Shown here piece after piece: positions 38,455-47,467 of a stretch of 64,000 bases of DNA. Under the pieces are notes generated by a model, which saw only the letters and a list, made by a program, of their open reading frames with translations, ran no database searches and was not told the DNA's origin. The stretch spans positions 1,116,001 to 1,180,000 of the forward strand of contig NZ_CP062941.1 in assembly GCF_015101885.1 (NCBI RefSeq), given 5' to 3'. The DNA comes from Massilia litorea (GTDB lineage: Bacteria > Pseudomonadota > Gammaproteobacteria > Burkholderiales > Burkholderiaceae_D). A program made the position numbers and the translations under genes. Positions within the stretch are counted from its first letter, which is position 1. Every line of letters begins with the position of its first letter.

Positions 38455-39753
38455 ATGCCTCCAGCCTTGCGTTCCTCGTATGATGCGATCGTCGTCGGCA
38501 GCGGTCCGGGCGGCGCCGGCACGGCGCGCGAACTGGCGCGGCGCGGCATGCGCGTGTTGGTGCTGGAACAGGGCGGCGCCGCCCCCTTGACAGGCACCGT
38601 GGGCCAGATGGCGTCGATGGCGGCCGTGCCCGGCAAGGGCGCCTATATCCACCGGGACGCCTCGCTGCTGGTGGCCGGCATTACGCTCGGCGGAAGCTCG
38701 GCCATCAACTTCGCGACGGCCGCGCCGCCGCCTGCCGCCATGTTCGAACGCCATGGCATCGATCTCGCACCGGCGCTGGCCGCATTGCGTGCCGAGCTGC
38801 CGCTGGCTCCCCTGCCCGATCGGCTGGTCGGCCCGATGGCCGCGCGCATGATGAGCGCCGCGCGCGCTTTGTCTCTCGACTGGCACAAGCTCGACAAGAT
38901 GATCCGTCCTGAAACCTGCCGCAGCGGCTGCTGGCGCTGCGTCTACGGCTGCCCGTTCGGCGCAAAATGGACGGCGCGCGATTTTATCGACGAGGCCTGC
39001 CGCCATGGCGCGCAGCTGTCCGACCGGACGCGCGCGCTGCGGGTGCTGGTCGAGAACGGGCGCGCGGCCGGCGTCGAAATCGAGCGCGACGGCAAGCTCA
39101 GCACCGTCAGCGCCCCGGTCGTCGTGCTGGCCGGCGGCGGCCTGGGCAGCCCGCGCCTGCTGCATGCCTCCGGCCTGGGGCCGAAATACGTTCCCTTCTT
39201 CAGCGACCCGGTGGTGGCGGTGATGGGGACCGTGGACGACATCGAGGGCGGCGCCGAGGTGCCGATGGCGGGCGGCCTGCATCTGCATGAGGAAGGGGTA
39301 GCGCTGGCCGACCTGACGCTGCCGCAACCGATGTATGCGGCCTTTGCGCTGCAGGTTGGCCGTGTCGACCGTATATTCGCGCACCGCCGCACCCTGTCGA
39401 TGATGGTCAAGATCCGCGACGAGATCGGCGGCCAGGTTGGCCCGCGCTGGGCCGATAAAACGCTGCAGGAATCAGACCGCAAGAAACTGGCGCACGGGGT
39501 CGGACTGGCGAAAGCGATCCTGCGCGAGGCGGGCGCGCATCACATTTTTAAAAGCTGGCATTTCGCGGCGCACCCGGGTGGCAGCGTGCGCATCGGGGAA
39601 GGCGTCGATGCCGATCTGCAGACGTCCACGCCTGGGCTGTTCGTGTGCGACGCGTCTGTGATTCCCGAGCCATGGGGCTTGCCGCCGACCCTAACTCTGC
39701 TGTGTCTCGGCAAACGGCTCGGCGGGTGGCTTGATCGTGGGGTGGCGTCCTGA
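38455..39753 (+). CDS. GMC-type flavin-dependent alcohol oxidase/dehydrogenase
   Basis: FAD-dependent oxidoreductase of the glucose-methanol-choline family. Start at 38455 (MPPALRSSYDAIVVGSGPGG); a GTG at 38419 is an alternative. Dinucleotide motif VVGSGPGGAGTARELARRG (about 13-31), LGGSSAINFATAAPPP as second FAD region, and VVVLAGGGLGSPRLLHASG. The C-terminal catalytic His is in HFAAHPGGSVRIG (about 374), with CDASVIPEPWGLPPTLT as the FAD-end motif. A cysteine cluster CRSGCWRCVYGCPFGAK (Cys at about 155, 159, 162 and 166) matches the segment found in long-chain fatty alcohol oxidases. 432 residues, shorter than classical GMC enzymes. The 3' end overlaps the convergent acyltransferase gene by 63 bases. 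Confidence 0.87.
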   Translation: MPPALRSSYDAIVVGSGPGGAGTARELARRGMRVLVLEQGGAAPLTGTVGQMASMAAVPGKGAYIHRDASLLVAGITLGGSSAINFATAAPPPAAMFERHGIDLAPALAALRAELPLAPLPDRLVGPMAARMMSAARALSLDWHKLDKMIRPETCRSGCWRCVYGCPFGAKWTARDFIDEACRHGAQLSDRTRALRVLVENGRAAGVEIERDGKLSTVSAPVVVLAGGGLGSPRLLHASGLGPKYVPFFSDPVVAVMGTVDDIEGGAEVPMAGGLHLHEEGVALADLTLPQPMYAAFALQVGRVDRIFAHRRTLSMMVKIRDEIGGQVGPRWADKTLQESDRKKLAHGVGLAKAILREAGAHHIFKSWHFAAHPGGSVRIGEGVDADLQTSTPGLFVCDASVIPEPWGLPPTLTLLCLGKRLGGWLDRGVAS

Positions 39754-40842
39754 CTCCCCGCCGCGGGGCTGCATGAATCGATCCCGCAAGCGCAGGAATG
39801 GCCGCTCCACCATCAGATACAGCAGCGTTGCCACCAGCAGCGCGGCGGCGATGTACACGCCAGACGCGATCACATCCGATCCTCCCGACGCCTCTCCAAT
39901 ACGATCGCGTACGACGTGAAAGACTGCTTTATGGGTCAGGTACAAGCTGAACGCAATCCTCGCCAGGAACATTGACCCCGGCACCCTCATCCGCCCGAGC
40001 CAGCCGCGTTCCGTGGCCGCCGCAACCAGCATGCCGCCAAAGCTGAGCGCCACCAGCGGAAACACGACCACGGCGCCCCAGAAGCTCGCCAGATCGACAC
40101 GCGTCGCCGCTACCAGGCCCGCGAGACCAAGCGCCAGAAAAACAGCGCTGCGCCGCGTGGCCCATGCCCACCACGACGGACGGAACACCTGCACCGCCGC
40201 CAGCGTCACGCCGGCCAGCAATCCGTCCAGGCGCGCATAAGTCGGGTTGTAGATCAGCGCGACAAAGCGCGCGACATAACCGCCCTCGCCGAGATGAGGC
40301 GCGACGCCGGATTGCCAGAGCGCGCCACGCAGCAGCATGCCGCCGACAAGGACCGCCAGCGCGACGGCGGCCGTGCGGCGCATGCCCGGATACCGCGCCA
40401 GCAGCCACACGACGGGCGGCAGCAGCACATAAAAATGCTCTTCCACGCAGAGGGACCAGGCATGCGAGAACGCCAGCCGGTCAGCGTCCGGCACCAGGTT
40501 GACCGTAAAACTCAGGAACTGCCAGAGCGGGCGCAGGCCGGGGCTTTCGCGTACGGCCGGTACGGCGGCGTAGATGGCCAGCACTGCCAAATAGGCGGGC
40601 AGCACGCGCAAGGCGCGGCGCAGCAGGAAGCCGCGCCAGGAAGGCTGGCCGCCGACGGCAAGGGGCCGCAGCAGCTGGCCGCCGATCAGGTAGCCGCTCA
40701 GCACGAAGAACAGGTCGACACCCATCCAGCCATGCTCCACCACACCCGGCAAGGCGACGCCATAGCTGGTGAGGTGGTACAGCATCACCCACAGGATGGC
40801 CAGCGCGCGCAGCAGATCCAGTCCGCTCTGGCGCGGCCTCAT
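39691..40842 (-). CDS. Acyltransferase-3 family membrane protein
   Basis: Integral membrane O-acyltransferase of the OafA/YrhL type, which acetylates sugars of lipopolysaccharide, exopolysaccharide or glycans. 383 residues with about ten hydrophobic helices. Signature elements: LDLLRALAILWVMLYHL near the start (R and conserved H), WMGVDLFFVLSGYLIGGQL, FLLRRALRVLPAY, and HAWSLCVEEHFYVLLP (the SLxxEExFY motif). C-terminus RDRFMQPRGG… is cytoplasmic and disordered. No SGNH domain is fused. Last gene of rep–slyX–acyltransferase; 16 bases behind slyX. The acceptor is unknown. Confidence 0.93.
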   Translation of the reverse strand: MRPRQSGLDLLRALAILWVMLYHLTSYGVALPGVVEHGWMGVDLFFVLSGYLIGGQLLRPLAVGGQPSWRGFLLRRALRVLPAYLAVLAIYAAVPAVRESPGLRPLWQFLSFTVNLVPDADRLAFSHAWSLCVEEHFYVLLPPVVWLLARYPGMRRTAAVALAVLVGGMLLRGALWQSGVAPHLGEGGYVARFVALIYNPTYARLDGLLAGVTLAAVQVFRPSWWAWATRRSAVFLALGLAGLVAATRVDLASFWGAVVVFPLVALSFGGMLVAAATERGWLGRMRVPGSMFLARIAFSLYLTHKAVFHVVRDRIGEASGGSDVIASGVYIAAALLVATLLYLMVERPFLRLRDRFMQPRGGESGRHPTIKPPAEPFAETQQS

Positions 40843-40858
40843 CGGTGATCGGACCGCA

Positions 40859-41080
40859 TCAATAATGCGGCGGCCGTTCGTTCACCGGAGTTTGCCGCCC
40901 GATCTCGCGCATGGCCCGTAAATGCTCGGCCAGCTGCTGCACGATGCCCTCGAGCTGGTCGATGCGGCGCGCCTGCTGGTAGACGGTCCCGTTCAACGAG
41001 TCGACCAGGTCTTCCATGTGCGCCAGCTTGATTTCGATATCGACAAAACGGTCTTCGTGTTCCACGGCGGTTCCTGGCAT
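40859..41080 (-). CDS. slyX: SlyX protein homologue
   Basis: 73-residue coiled-coil protein: VDIEIKLAHMEDLVDSLNGT…ARRIDQLEGIVQQLAEHLRAM, then the typical Pro-containing C-terminus ending ERPPHY. SlyX proteins are small and of unknown function. Located 16 bases downstream of rep in the same orientation and 16 bases upstream of the acyltransferase gene, so probably one transcript. Confidence 0.92.
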   Translation of the reverse strand: MPGTAVEHEDRFVDIEIKLAHMEDLVDSLNGTVYQQARRIDQLEGIVQQLAEHLRAMREIGRQTPVNERPPHY

Positions 41081-41096
41081 TTTTAACGAGCGCGCA

Positions 41097-43178
41097 TTAT
41101 GACATCAGCTTGCCGGCATCCGGCTTCGGCGTATTCAGCAAGGCTTTCAAACTGGCCAGGCGGTCCTTCGGGCTGATCACCTCCGACTCGAGCGGCACGG
41201 CAATGCCCTCGTCGAGCGCCATCTCCTTGATGAAGCGCGAGGGGTCGCAGTGCACCAGCTCACCGGCGCGCTTTCTCTTCTTGCACCAGGTGACCTGCAG
41301 CGTGCGCTGGGCGCGCGTGATGCCGACGTACATCAGGCGCCGCTCTTCCTGGATGCGGGCGGCGATCTTTTCGATCGGGTCGTCCGGGTCGCCTTTATGG
41401 GGCAGGATCCCCTCTTCCACGCCGACCAGGTAGACGTGCGGATACTCGAGTCCCTTGGAGGCGTGCAGGGTCGACATGCGCACCGCGTCCTGCTCTTCAT
41501 CGGAGCCTTCGAGCATCGACATCAGCGCCACCATCTGCGTCAGTTCGAGCAGATTCTTTTCTTCGCCGGTGCCGTCGCGCCCGCCGTTGCCGCGCTCCTT
41601 CAGCCAGTTGGTGAATTCTATGACGTTCTGCCATTTCGCCTGGGCCGCACGGTCATCGAAGTTCTCGTACAGGTAGTGCTCGTAATTCATCTCTTTCATC
41701 ATGTCGTCGAGCACCTGGGCGGCGTTTTCTCCGCTGCCCGAGGGTCCCGGACGGCTGGCGCGCGCTTCGAGCTCGTTGATGAAATGGCAGAAGTCGCGCA
41801 GCGGGTGCAGTTGGCGGTCGGCCAGCTTGCCCTCGATGCCGCCCTTTAAAGCCGCTTCGAACAGCGAGCAGTTCCACTGCTTGGAGAATTCGCCCAGCAC
41901 CTCCAGGGTCGCCATGCCGACCCCGCGCTTGGGCGTCGTGACGGCGCGGATGAAGGCAGGATCATCGCCCTCGTTCGCGATCAGGCGCAGATAGGCGATG
42001 ATGTCCTTGATCTCGGCTTTATCAAAAAAGCTCTGGCCGCCGGAAATCGTGTACGGAATGCGTTCCTTGCGCAGCGCCTGCTCGATGATGCGCGCCTGGT
42101 GATTGCCGCGGTACAGGATCGCGAAATCCGACCATTTATTCTTGCGCTGGAAATGGTCGGACGAGATCATCATCGCAACCTGGTCGGCTTCCTGCTCGTC
42201 GCTCTGCATGCCGAGCACTTTGATGGGCTCGCCCAGTCCATGTTCCGACCACAGGGACTTCTCAAAAATCTTCGGGTTGTTGCCGATGACGGCATTCGCC
42301 GCCTGCAGGATGCGCGTCGTCGAGCGGTAGTTCTGCTCGAGTTTGATCACGCGCAGGTCCGGGAAATCGGTCTGCAGCGTCTTTAAATTTTCGACCGAGG
42401 CGCCGCGCCAGGCGTAAATGGCCTGGTCGTCGTCGCCGACGGCGGTGAACATCGGCTTCTTGCCGAGACCCGTCACCAGCAGTTTCACCAGTTCGTACTG
42501 GCAGGTATTCGTGTCCTGGTACTCGTCCATCAGCAGGTAGCGCAATTTACGTTGCCAGCGGTCGCGGATCGGCTCGTTATTCCGGAACAGTTCCACCGGC
42601 AGGCGGATCAGGTCGTCGAAATCGACCGCCTGGTAGGCAGCCAGCGTGGCGACGTAGCTGCGGTAGATACGCCCGGCTTGCGCTTCGTCCTCGTCCTTCG
42701 CGTTGTTGATCGCGTCTTCAGGATCGACCAGGCCGTTCTTCCACAGGGAAATTGAATTCTGGATGCGGCGGATTTCCTGTTTATCGGTCGTCAGGCCGAG
42801 GTCGGACACGATCGTGTAGCAGTCATCGCTGTCCATGATCGAAAACCGGTCCTTCAGGCCGACGCCGGCCGCTTCCTGGCGCAGGATTTTCACGCCCAGC
42901 GAGTGGAAGGTCGATACCGTCAACTGCTTGGCCTGCTTCGGCTGTTTCAACAGCTTGGCAATGCGCTCCTGCATCTCGAGCGCAGCTTTATTCGTAAACG
43001 TCAGTGCGGCGATGGTGCGCGGATCGTAGCCGCGGTCTTCGATCATGTACGCGATCTTTTGCGTGATCACCCGCGTCTTGCCCGAACCGGCGCCGGCCAG
43101 CACCAGGCAGGGGCCGTCGAGGTAGAGCACGGCTTCGCTTTGCGGCCCGTTCAGGCCGAACTTTGGTGCATTGGACAT
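41097..43178 (-). CDS. rep: ATP-dependent DNA helicase Rep (UvrD/Rep family)
   Basis: Superfamily 1A 3'-5' helicase that helps forks pass obstacles. Start at 43178 (MSNAPKFGLNGPQSEAVLYL); the open frame continues about 80 codons upstream without helicase features. 693 residues. Motif I LAGAGSGKTRVIT (about 28-40), Ia TFTNKAALEMQ, II LLMDEYQDTN, III AVGDDDQAIYAWRGA, IV LEQNYRST, V MSTLHASKGLEYPHVYLVGVEEG, VI EERRLMYVGITRAQ. G-V-E-E-G-I-L-P-H and the DDxQAIYAWRGA segment are closer to Rep than to UvrD or PcrA. First gene of the rep–slyX–acyltransferase run. Confidence 0.94.
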   Translation of the reverse strand: MSNAPKFGLNGPQSEAVLYLDGPCLVLAGAGSGKTRVITQKIAYMIEDRGYDPRTIAALTFTNKAALEMQERIAKLLKQPKQAKQLTVSTFHSLGVKILRQEAAGVGLKDRFSIMDSDDCYTIVSDLGLTTDKQEIRRIQNSISLWKNGLVDPEDAINNAKDEDEAQAGRIYRSYVATLAAYQAVDFDDLIRLPVELFRNNEPIRDRWQRKLRYLLMDEYQDTNTCQYELVKLLVTGLGKKPMFTAVGDDDQAIYAWRGASVENLKTLQTDFPDLRVIKLEQNYRSTTRILQAANAVIGNNPKIFEKSLWSEHGLGEPIKVLGMQSDEQEADQVAMMISSDHFQRKNKWSDFAILYRGNHQARIIEQALRKERIPYTISGGQSFFDKAEIKDIIAYLRLIANEGDDPAFIRAVTTPKRGVGMATLEVLGEFSKQWNCSLFEAALKGGIEGKLADRQLHPLRDFCHFINELEARASRPGPSGSGENAAQVLDDMMKEMNYEHYLYENFDDRAAQAKWQNVIEFTNWLKERGNGGRDGTGEEKNLLELTQMVALMSMLEGSDEEQDAVRMSTLHASKGLEYPHVYLVGVEEGILPHKGDPDDPIEKIAARIQEERRLMYVGITRAQRTLQVTWCKKRKRAGELVHCDPSRFIKEMALDEGIAVPLESEVISPKDRLASLKALLNTPKPDAGKLMS

Positions 43179-43439
43179 GGGAAAAATTCTGGAAGACAGC
43201 TGAGCATTGTAGCGACGAACGCGGCGGCGCGTGGCGGAAAGCCGGCGTGAAAAGCCGCATCTGGCGCATCCGGCAACTTTTTTGCACAGATTTGCAACGC
43301 CGCTGAATTCCTTGTTGCGCCGGGAAAGTTGAATTTCAAGTGAGCGGACGCATATACGGAAATCCGCTGTCGAACGCGGCCCAAGATCGGCTACCATCGC
43401 CCTTTCGGCGCCGCGCGCCACCCACTACGAGCACGAACG
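43179..43439. other. Divergent region between rep and DUF1857-like gene
   Basis: 261 bases. No LexA box or palindrome was recognised. An open frame in phase with rep crosses part of it but reads as low-complexity Arg/Ser sequence. Confidence 0.35.
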
Positions 43440-43925
43440 ATGAAATTCGAACACCTGATTGAAATTAACGACCCACTCAACCCGCTGGTCGACACCATCA
43501 CGCGCGAACAACTCTGGCGCGGCCTCGTCATCCGCGCCGAAGCGCCGAAGCTGTTCATTCCGCATCTGGACGAGTGCGACATCAGCGATCGCGAATCCGG
43601 CAGTTTCAAACGCCGCCTGCGCTATGGCGACCTGGTCGTCGAGGACACGGTCCTGCTGACCCCGCTGCAGGAAGTGCGTTACGAAGTCCCGGCCCAGGGC
43701 GAGATCAGCGCCTCCACTCTCGTCATGACGATCGAGGCGCCCACCAATGCGATGCTGTACGTACGTTTTTCCTACGACGACGGCAAGGAAGAGTCGCAGG
43801 ACCAGGCCAGCAAGATGTACGACGAATTCAAGAAGTCCGCTTACCAGGAAGCCGATATCGACACCGTGCGCATCGTGCGCCAGATGGCCGAGCAGGGGAA
43901 CCTGGATGCGAGTTATTTGAATTGA
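43440..43925 (+). CDS. SRPBCC/DUF1857-like protein
   Basis: 161 residues. MKFEHLIEINDPLNPLVDTITREQLWRGLVIRAEAP matches the DUF1857 (AtaL-like) family of START/SRPBCC-fold small-molecule-binding proteins, which begin with this INDP…LTREQLWRGL pattern; VMTIEAPTNAMLYVRFSYDD is the characteristic C-terminal strand pair. No catalytic residue set is known for the family. Cytoplasmic. Divergent from rep, followed after 49 bases by the convergent flavoprotein gene, with a hairpin between. Confidence 0.82.
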   Translation: MKFEHLIEINDPLNPLVDTITREQLWRGLVIRAEAPKLFIPHLDECDISDRESGSFKRRLRYGDLVVEDTVLLTPLQEVRYEVPAQGEISASTLVMTIEAPTNAMLYVRFSYDDGKEESQDQASKMYDEFKKSAYQEADIDTVRIVRQMAEQGNLDASYLN

Positions 43926-43930
43926 ATGCA

Positions 43931-43950
43931 GCGCCGTTTTCGAACGGCGC
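43931..43950. terminator. Hairpin between convergent genes
   Basis: GCGCCGTT-TTCG-AACGGCGC, 8-bp stem with a stable tetraloop, 5 bases past the DUF1857-like stop and 25 bases from the flavoprotein stop. No T-run follows on either strand, so terminator function is uncertain. Confidence 0.45.
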
Positions 43951-43974
43951 CGTATTGCAGCCGATTAAAGCGCG

Positions 43975-45417
43975 TCAGGTCCCTGGCTCCGAATCCGCCG
44001 CATCCGTGTGATTCGTCGCCTTCGCTAAATTTGCCGCCAGGTCGCGCAGCGCCGTGCGCACGCCCTCTTCGATCACGGGGTGGTAAAACGGCATGTCCAG
44101 CATCTGCGGCACCGTCATGTGCGCCTGCACCGCCCAGGCCAGCAAATGCGCGATGTGCTCGCCGCGCGGCCCGATCATCTCGGCGCCCAGGAAGCGGCAG
44201 GAACCATATTCGGCATACACCCGCAGCATCCCCTTGTTCTGCAACATGACGCGGCTGCGGCCCTGGTTCTCGAACGAGACCTGGCCGATCGCGAACTTCG
44301 GACGCCCGCCCTCGCACAGCGTTCGATAACTCTTGCCGAGCGTGGCGATGTTCGGCTCGGTGAAGGCAATGCCCAGCATGGCGCGGCGCAGGCCGGGACG
44401 TACGTCCGGATAGCGGCCCGCATTCTCGCCGGCGATCTTGCCGTGGTCGGCCGCCTCGGCCAGCAGCGGCAGCTCGTTGTTGGCGTCGCCTGCGATGAAA
44501 ATATGACTGGTCCCGCACTGCATGGTGCGGCTGTCGAATTCCGGCACGCCGTTCGGCATCAGGGTCAGGCCGGTCTCTTCCAGCCCCAGTCCGTGCACGT
44601 TCGGCGTGCGGCCCGTGGCCAGCAGCACGTACTGGAATTGTTCGCTGGTTTCCTTGCCGAGCGCGTCGCGCGTGGTGAGCAGTACTCCCTGCTCGCCTTG
44701 CTGTACTGCGCGCACGACTTCGGTCTGGAAGCGCAGGTCGAGTTCCGCGCTCAGCGTACGCGTGGCCGCGTGCAGCACTTCCGGGTCGCTCAGCTGGGCG
44801 ACGCTGCCGCCGCGCGCGAAGATGCTGACTTTTACACCCAGGCGGCTCAGGGCCTGGCCCAGTTCCAGTCCGATCACGCCGGAGCCGATCACCGCCACCG
44901 AGGCCGGCAGATCGTCCCAATAAAACACGTCGTCGCTGGTCACGATGCCGGGCCCGACCTCCTTCAGTTGCGGCAGGATCACCGGCGAGGAACCGGTGGC
45001 GATCACGATGCGCGCCGCCTCGATCTCGGTGTGCTCGTCGATCTGCAGCGTGTGCGGACTCGTAAAACGGGCATGGCCGCGAATGCGGTCGCTTTCCGGA
45101 AAACTCTCGACGCTCTCCAGCACGAAGCCGACGAAGCGGTCGCGCTCGCGCCGCACGCGTTCCATCACGGCGCGGCCGTCGATGCGTTTTTCGCCCGGGT
45201 GCACGCCGAAGCCGGGCGCGAGGTCGAGCATGTGGGCGGCGTCGGCGGCGGCGATCAGGAGTTTGCTCGGCATGCAGCCGACCCGGGCGCAGGTGGTGCC
45301 GTAATGGCCGCTCTCGATGACGACCGTGCGCGCCCCTTGCGCGTGCGCGGCGCGATAGGCGGACATGCCGGCGGTGCCGGTGCCGATGACTGCAACGTCG
45401 ACGTGTAGTTTGTTCAT
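43975..45417 (-). CDS. Dihydrolipoyl dehydrogenase-like flavoprotein disulfide reductase
   Basis: Class I pyridine-nucleotide disulfide oxidoreductase, 480 residues. FAD motif VIGTGTAGMSAYRAA (about 10-24); redox disulfide TTCARVGCMPSK (Cys43/Cys48, C-x4-C). NAD-binding VIGSGVIGLELGQALSRLG lies at about 180, with LLATGRTPN and FIAGDANNELPLL as second FAD motif. The catalytic His–Glu pair is in FYHPVIEEGVRTAL (about 447-452). Fits dihydrolipoyl dehydrogenase, but there is no E1/E2 gene beside it and the CARVGC variant differs from the CVNVGC of complex-bound E3. It may therefore be a stand-alone reductase, such as a mercuric-reductase-like or soluble transhydrogenase-like relative. It is 43 bases downstream of priA. 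Confidence 0.87.
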   Translation of the reverse strand: MNKLHVDVAVIGTGTAGMSAYRAAHAQGARTVVIESGHYGTTCARVGCMPSKLLIAAADAAHMLDLAPGFGVHPGEKRIDGRAVMERVRRERDRFVGFVLESVESFPESDRIRGHARFTSPHTLQIDEHTEIEAARIVIATGSSPVILPQLKEVGPGIVTSDDVFYWDDLPASVAVIGSGVIGLELGQALSRLGVKVSIFARGGSVAQLSDPEVLHAATRTLSAELDLRFQTEVVRAVQQGEQGVLLTTRDALGKETSEQFQYVLLATGRTPNVHGLGLEETGLTLMPNGVPEFDSRTMQCGTSHIFIAGDANNELPLLAEAADHGKIAGENAGRYPDVRPGLRRAMLGIAFTEPNIATLGKSYRTLCEGGRPKFAIGQVSFENQGRSRVMLQNKGMLRVYAEYGSCRFLGAEMIGPRGEHIAHLLAWAVQAHMTVPQMLDMPFYHPVIEEGVRTALRDLAANLAKATNHTDAADSEPGT

Positions 45418-45460
45418 GTTAATCCTTTGGTATCAAGCATGACGATACGCCGTTTCCGCT

Positions 45461-47467
45461 TTAAATGTCGAGCGGGTCCACTTCCAGCGACCAGCGCACG
45501 CGCGTCTTCATCGACCGCAGCAGGGACAGCCACTCCTTCAAAAAGGCCTGCAGCGCCGGGCGCGACGGCGACTCGACCAGCAGCTGGGCGCGGTCGACGT
45601 TGTGAACGCGCGTCATCGTCATCGGGATCGGGTCGTTGATGGTGACTGCATCGGTCGGCAGGATGTCGCGTGCCTCTTCGAGGAAGGTGATGGCGGTGGC
45701 CAGTTCCGGCGCCTCGGCGCGCAGCAGCGCCTGGTACATGTAGGGCGGCAGCGCCGCCTGATGGCGTTCTTCCAGCAGGTTGCCGGCAAAACGGTCGTAG
45801 TCGTGGCGCACCACGGCCGCATACAGCGGGTGCTGGGCATAGCGGGTCTGGATCAGCACTTCGGAAGCGAGCCCCGCGCGGCCGGCGCGCCCCGCCACCT
45901 GCATCAGCTGGGCGAACAGGCGCTCGCTGGCCCGATAGTCCTGGGAGAACAGGGCCGTATCCGGATTCAGGATGCCAACTAAAGTCAGCTTTTTGAAATC
46001 GTGGCCCTTGGCGACCATTTGCGTGCCGATCAGGATGTCGACTTCCCCCCGGTGCACCGTATCGAAGGCTTCCTGGGCGCTGCCCTTTTTTCTCGTCGAA
46101 TCGGCATCGATGCGCAGGATGCGCGCCTCGGGGAACATGGCGCTCAAACCCTCCTCGAAGCGCTGGGTGCCGCGCCCGAGCGGCTGCAGGTCGACGTTGC
46201 CGCAGGTCGGGCAATGTCTCGGGATGCGCAGTTCGAGGCTGCAGTGGTGGCAGCGCAGCCGGTGCTCGGGTTTATGGAGCACCATGAAGGAGGTGCAGCG
46301 GGTGCAGTTGCTGATCCAGCCGCAGGCTTCGCAGGTGATGACGGGGGCATAGCCGCGCCGGTTCAGGAACAGCAAGGACTGCTCGCCGCGTTCCAGCCTT
46401 CCGCGCAGGGCGGCCAGCAGGCCGCTGGTCAGCCCGTCCTTCGGCTTGTCGCGCTCCATGTCGAGCAGGCGCACGGTCGGCAGCACGGCGTCGCGCACGG
46501 CACGCTCGCGCAGTTCCAGCTTGCGGTAGCGGCCGGTGCGGGCGTGGTGCCAGCTTTCCAGCGAAGGCGTGGCCGAACCGAGCACGATCGGAATGCCCAG
46601 CTGGTGGGCGCGCCAGACGGCCAGGTCGCGCGCCGAATAGCGCAGCCCTTCCTGCTGTTTGTACGAGGGGTCGTGCTCCTCGTCGATGACGATCAGTTTT
46701 AAATTGGGCAGCGAGGCCAGGATCGCCAGGCGCGTGCCGAGCACGATGCGTGCTTGTCCCTGGTGGGCCGCGAGCCAGTGCAGCATGCGCTCGCCTTCCG
46801 ACAGGCTCGAATGCAGCGTGGCCAGCATCAGGCCGGGGAAGCGGGCGCGGATATTCCCCTCGAGCTGCGGGGTCAGGTTGATCTCGGGGACCAGGATCAG
46901 GATCTGCGCCTGCGGGTCGCGCGCCAGTACCTGGGCGCAGGCCTGCAAGTAGACCTCGGTCTTGCCGCTGCCGGTGACGCCGTACAGCAGCAGCGGCGTA
47001 AAACCGACTGCGCCGCCGATGGCGTCGGCCGCTTCCTGCTGGGACGCGTTCAGCGGCGGCATGCCCGTCGGAGCAGGGTCGCCCGGGGGCGCCAGCTTCG
47101 CCATTTTTTTCAGGGCGCGATCGAGTGCGACGGTGGTCGACACCCGCAGATTCTTCGGCAGGCCGGGCAGCGCAACTTCGCCCAGTGGGCGCTGGTAGTA
47201 ATCGGCGGCGAAGCTGGCCAGCGCCAGCCATTGCGGCGACAGTGGGGATAACTGGTCGCGCACGGCGATCGCATTTTTCAGCTTGTCGGGCGGGACTTCG
47301 GTCTCCTGCACAACGGCGACGATCAGGCCGACGGCTTCGCGCCGCCCAAAACTGACCAGCGCCAGCTGGCCGACCTGGGGAGTTGCCCCCTCTTCATGCG
47401 GCCAGCCGTAATCGAAGACGCTGTTCAGCGGCGTATCGAGTGCAATCCGAATAATGCAGTGCGCCAA
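45461..47467 (-). CDS. priA: Primosomal replication restart helicase PriA
   Basis: Reloads the replisome at stalled forks and unwinds 3'-5'. 668 residues. N-terminal DNA-binding part (IIRIALDTPLNSVFDYGWP). Walker A YGVTGSGKTEVYL (about 159-171), Walker B IVIDEEHDPSYKQQEG (about 258), and the conserved RDLAVWRA and LGSATPSLESWHHA motifs. Four CxxC-type zinc pairs occur in CEACGWISNCTRC…CHHCSLELRIPRHCPTCGN, followed by the helicase C-terminal domain IGTQMVAKGHDF and MQVAGRAGRAG. Complete. It faces the AT-rich DnaA-box-bearing gap and hemE beyond it, an arrangement I recall from other Burkholderiales near the replication origin. Confidence 0.97.
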   Translation of the reverse strand: MAHCIIRIALDTPLNSVFDYGWPHEEGATPQVGQLALVSFGRREAVGLIVAVVQETEVPPDKLKNAIAVRDQLSPLSPQWLALASFAADYYQRPLGEVALPGLPKNLRVSTTVALDRALKKMAKLAPPGDPAPTGMPPLNASQQEAADAIGGAVGFTPLLLYGVTGSGKTEVYLQACAQVLARDPQAQILILVPEINLTPQLEGNIRARFPGLMLATLHSSLSEGERMLHWLAAHQGQARIVLGTRLAILASLPNLKLIVIDEEHDPSYKQQEGLRYSARDLAVWRAHQLGIPIVLGSATPSLESWHHARTGRYRKLELRERAVRDAVLPTVRLLDMERDKPKDGLTSGLLAALRGRLERGEQSLLFLNRRGYAPVITCEACGWISNCTRCTSFMVLHKPEHRLRCHHCSLELRIPRHCPTCGNVDLQPLGRGTQRFEEGLSAMFPEARILRIDADSTRKKGSAQEAFDTVHRGEVDILIGTQMVAKGHDFKKLTLVGILNPDTALFSQDYRASERLFAQLMQVAGRAGRAGLASEVLIQTRYAQHPLYAAVVRHDYDRFAGNLLEERHQAALPPYMYQALLRAEAPELATAITFLEEARDILPTDAVTINDPIPMTMTRVHNVDRAQLLVESPSRPALQAFLKEWLSLLRSMKTRVRWSLEVDPLDI

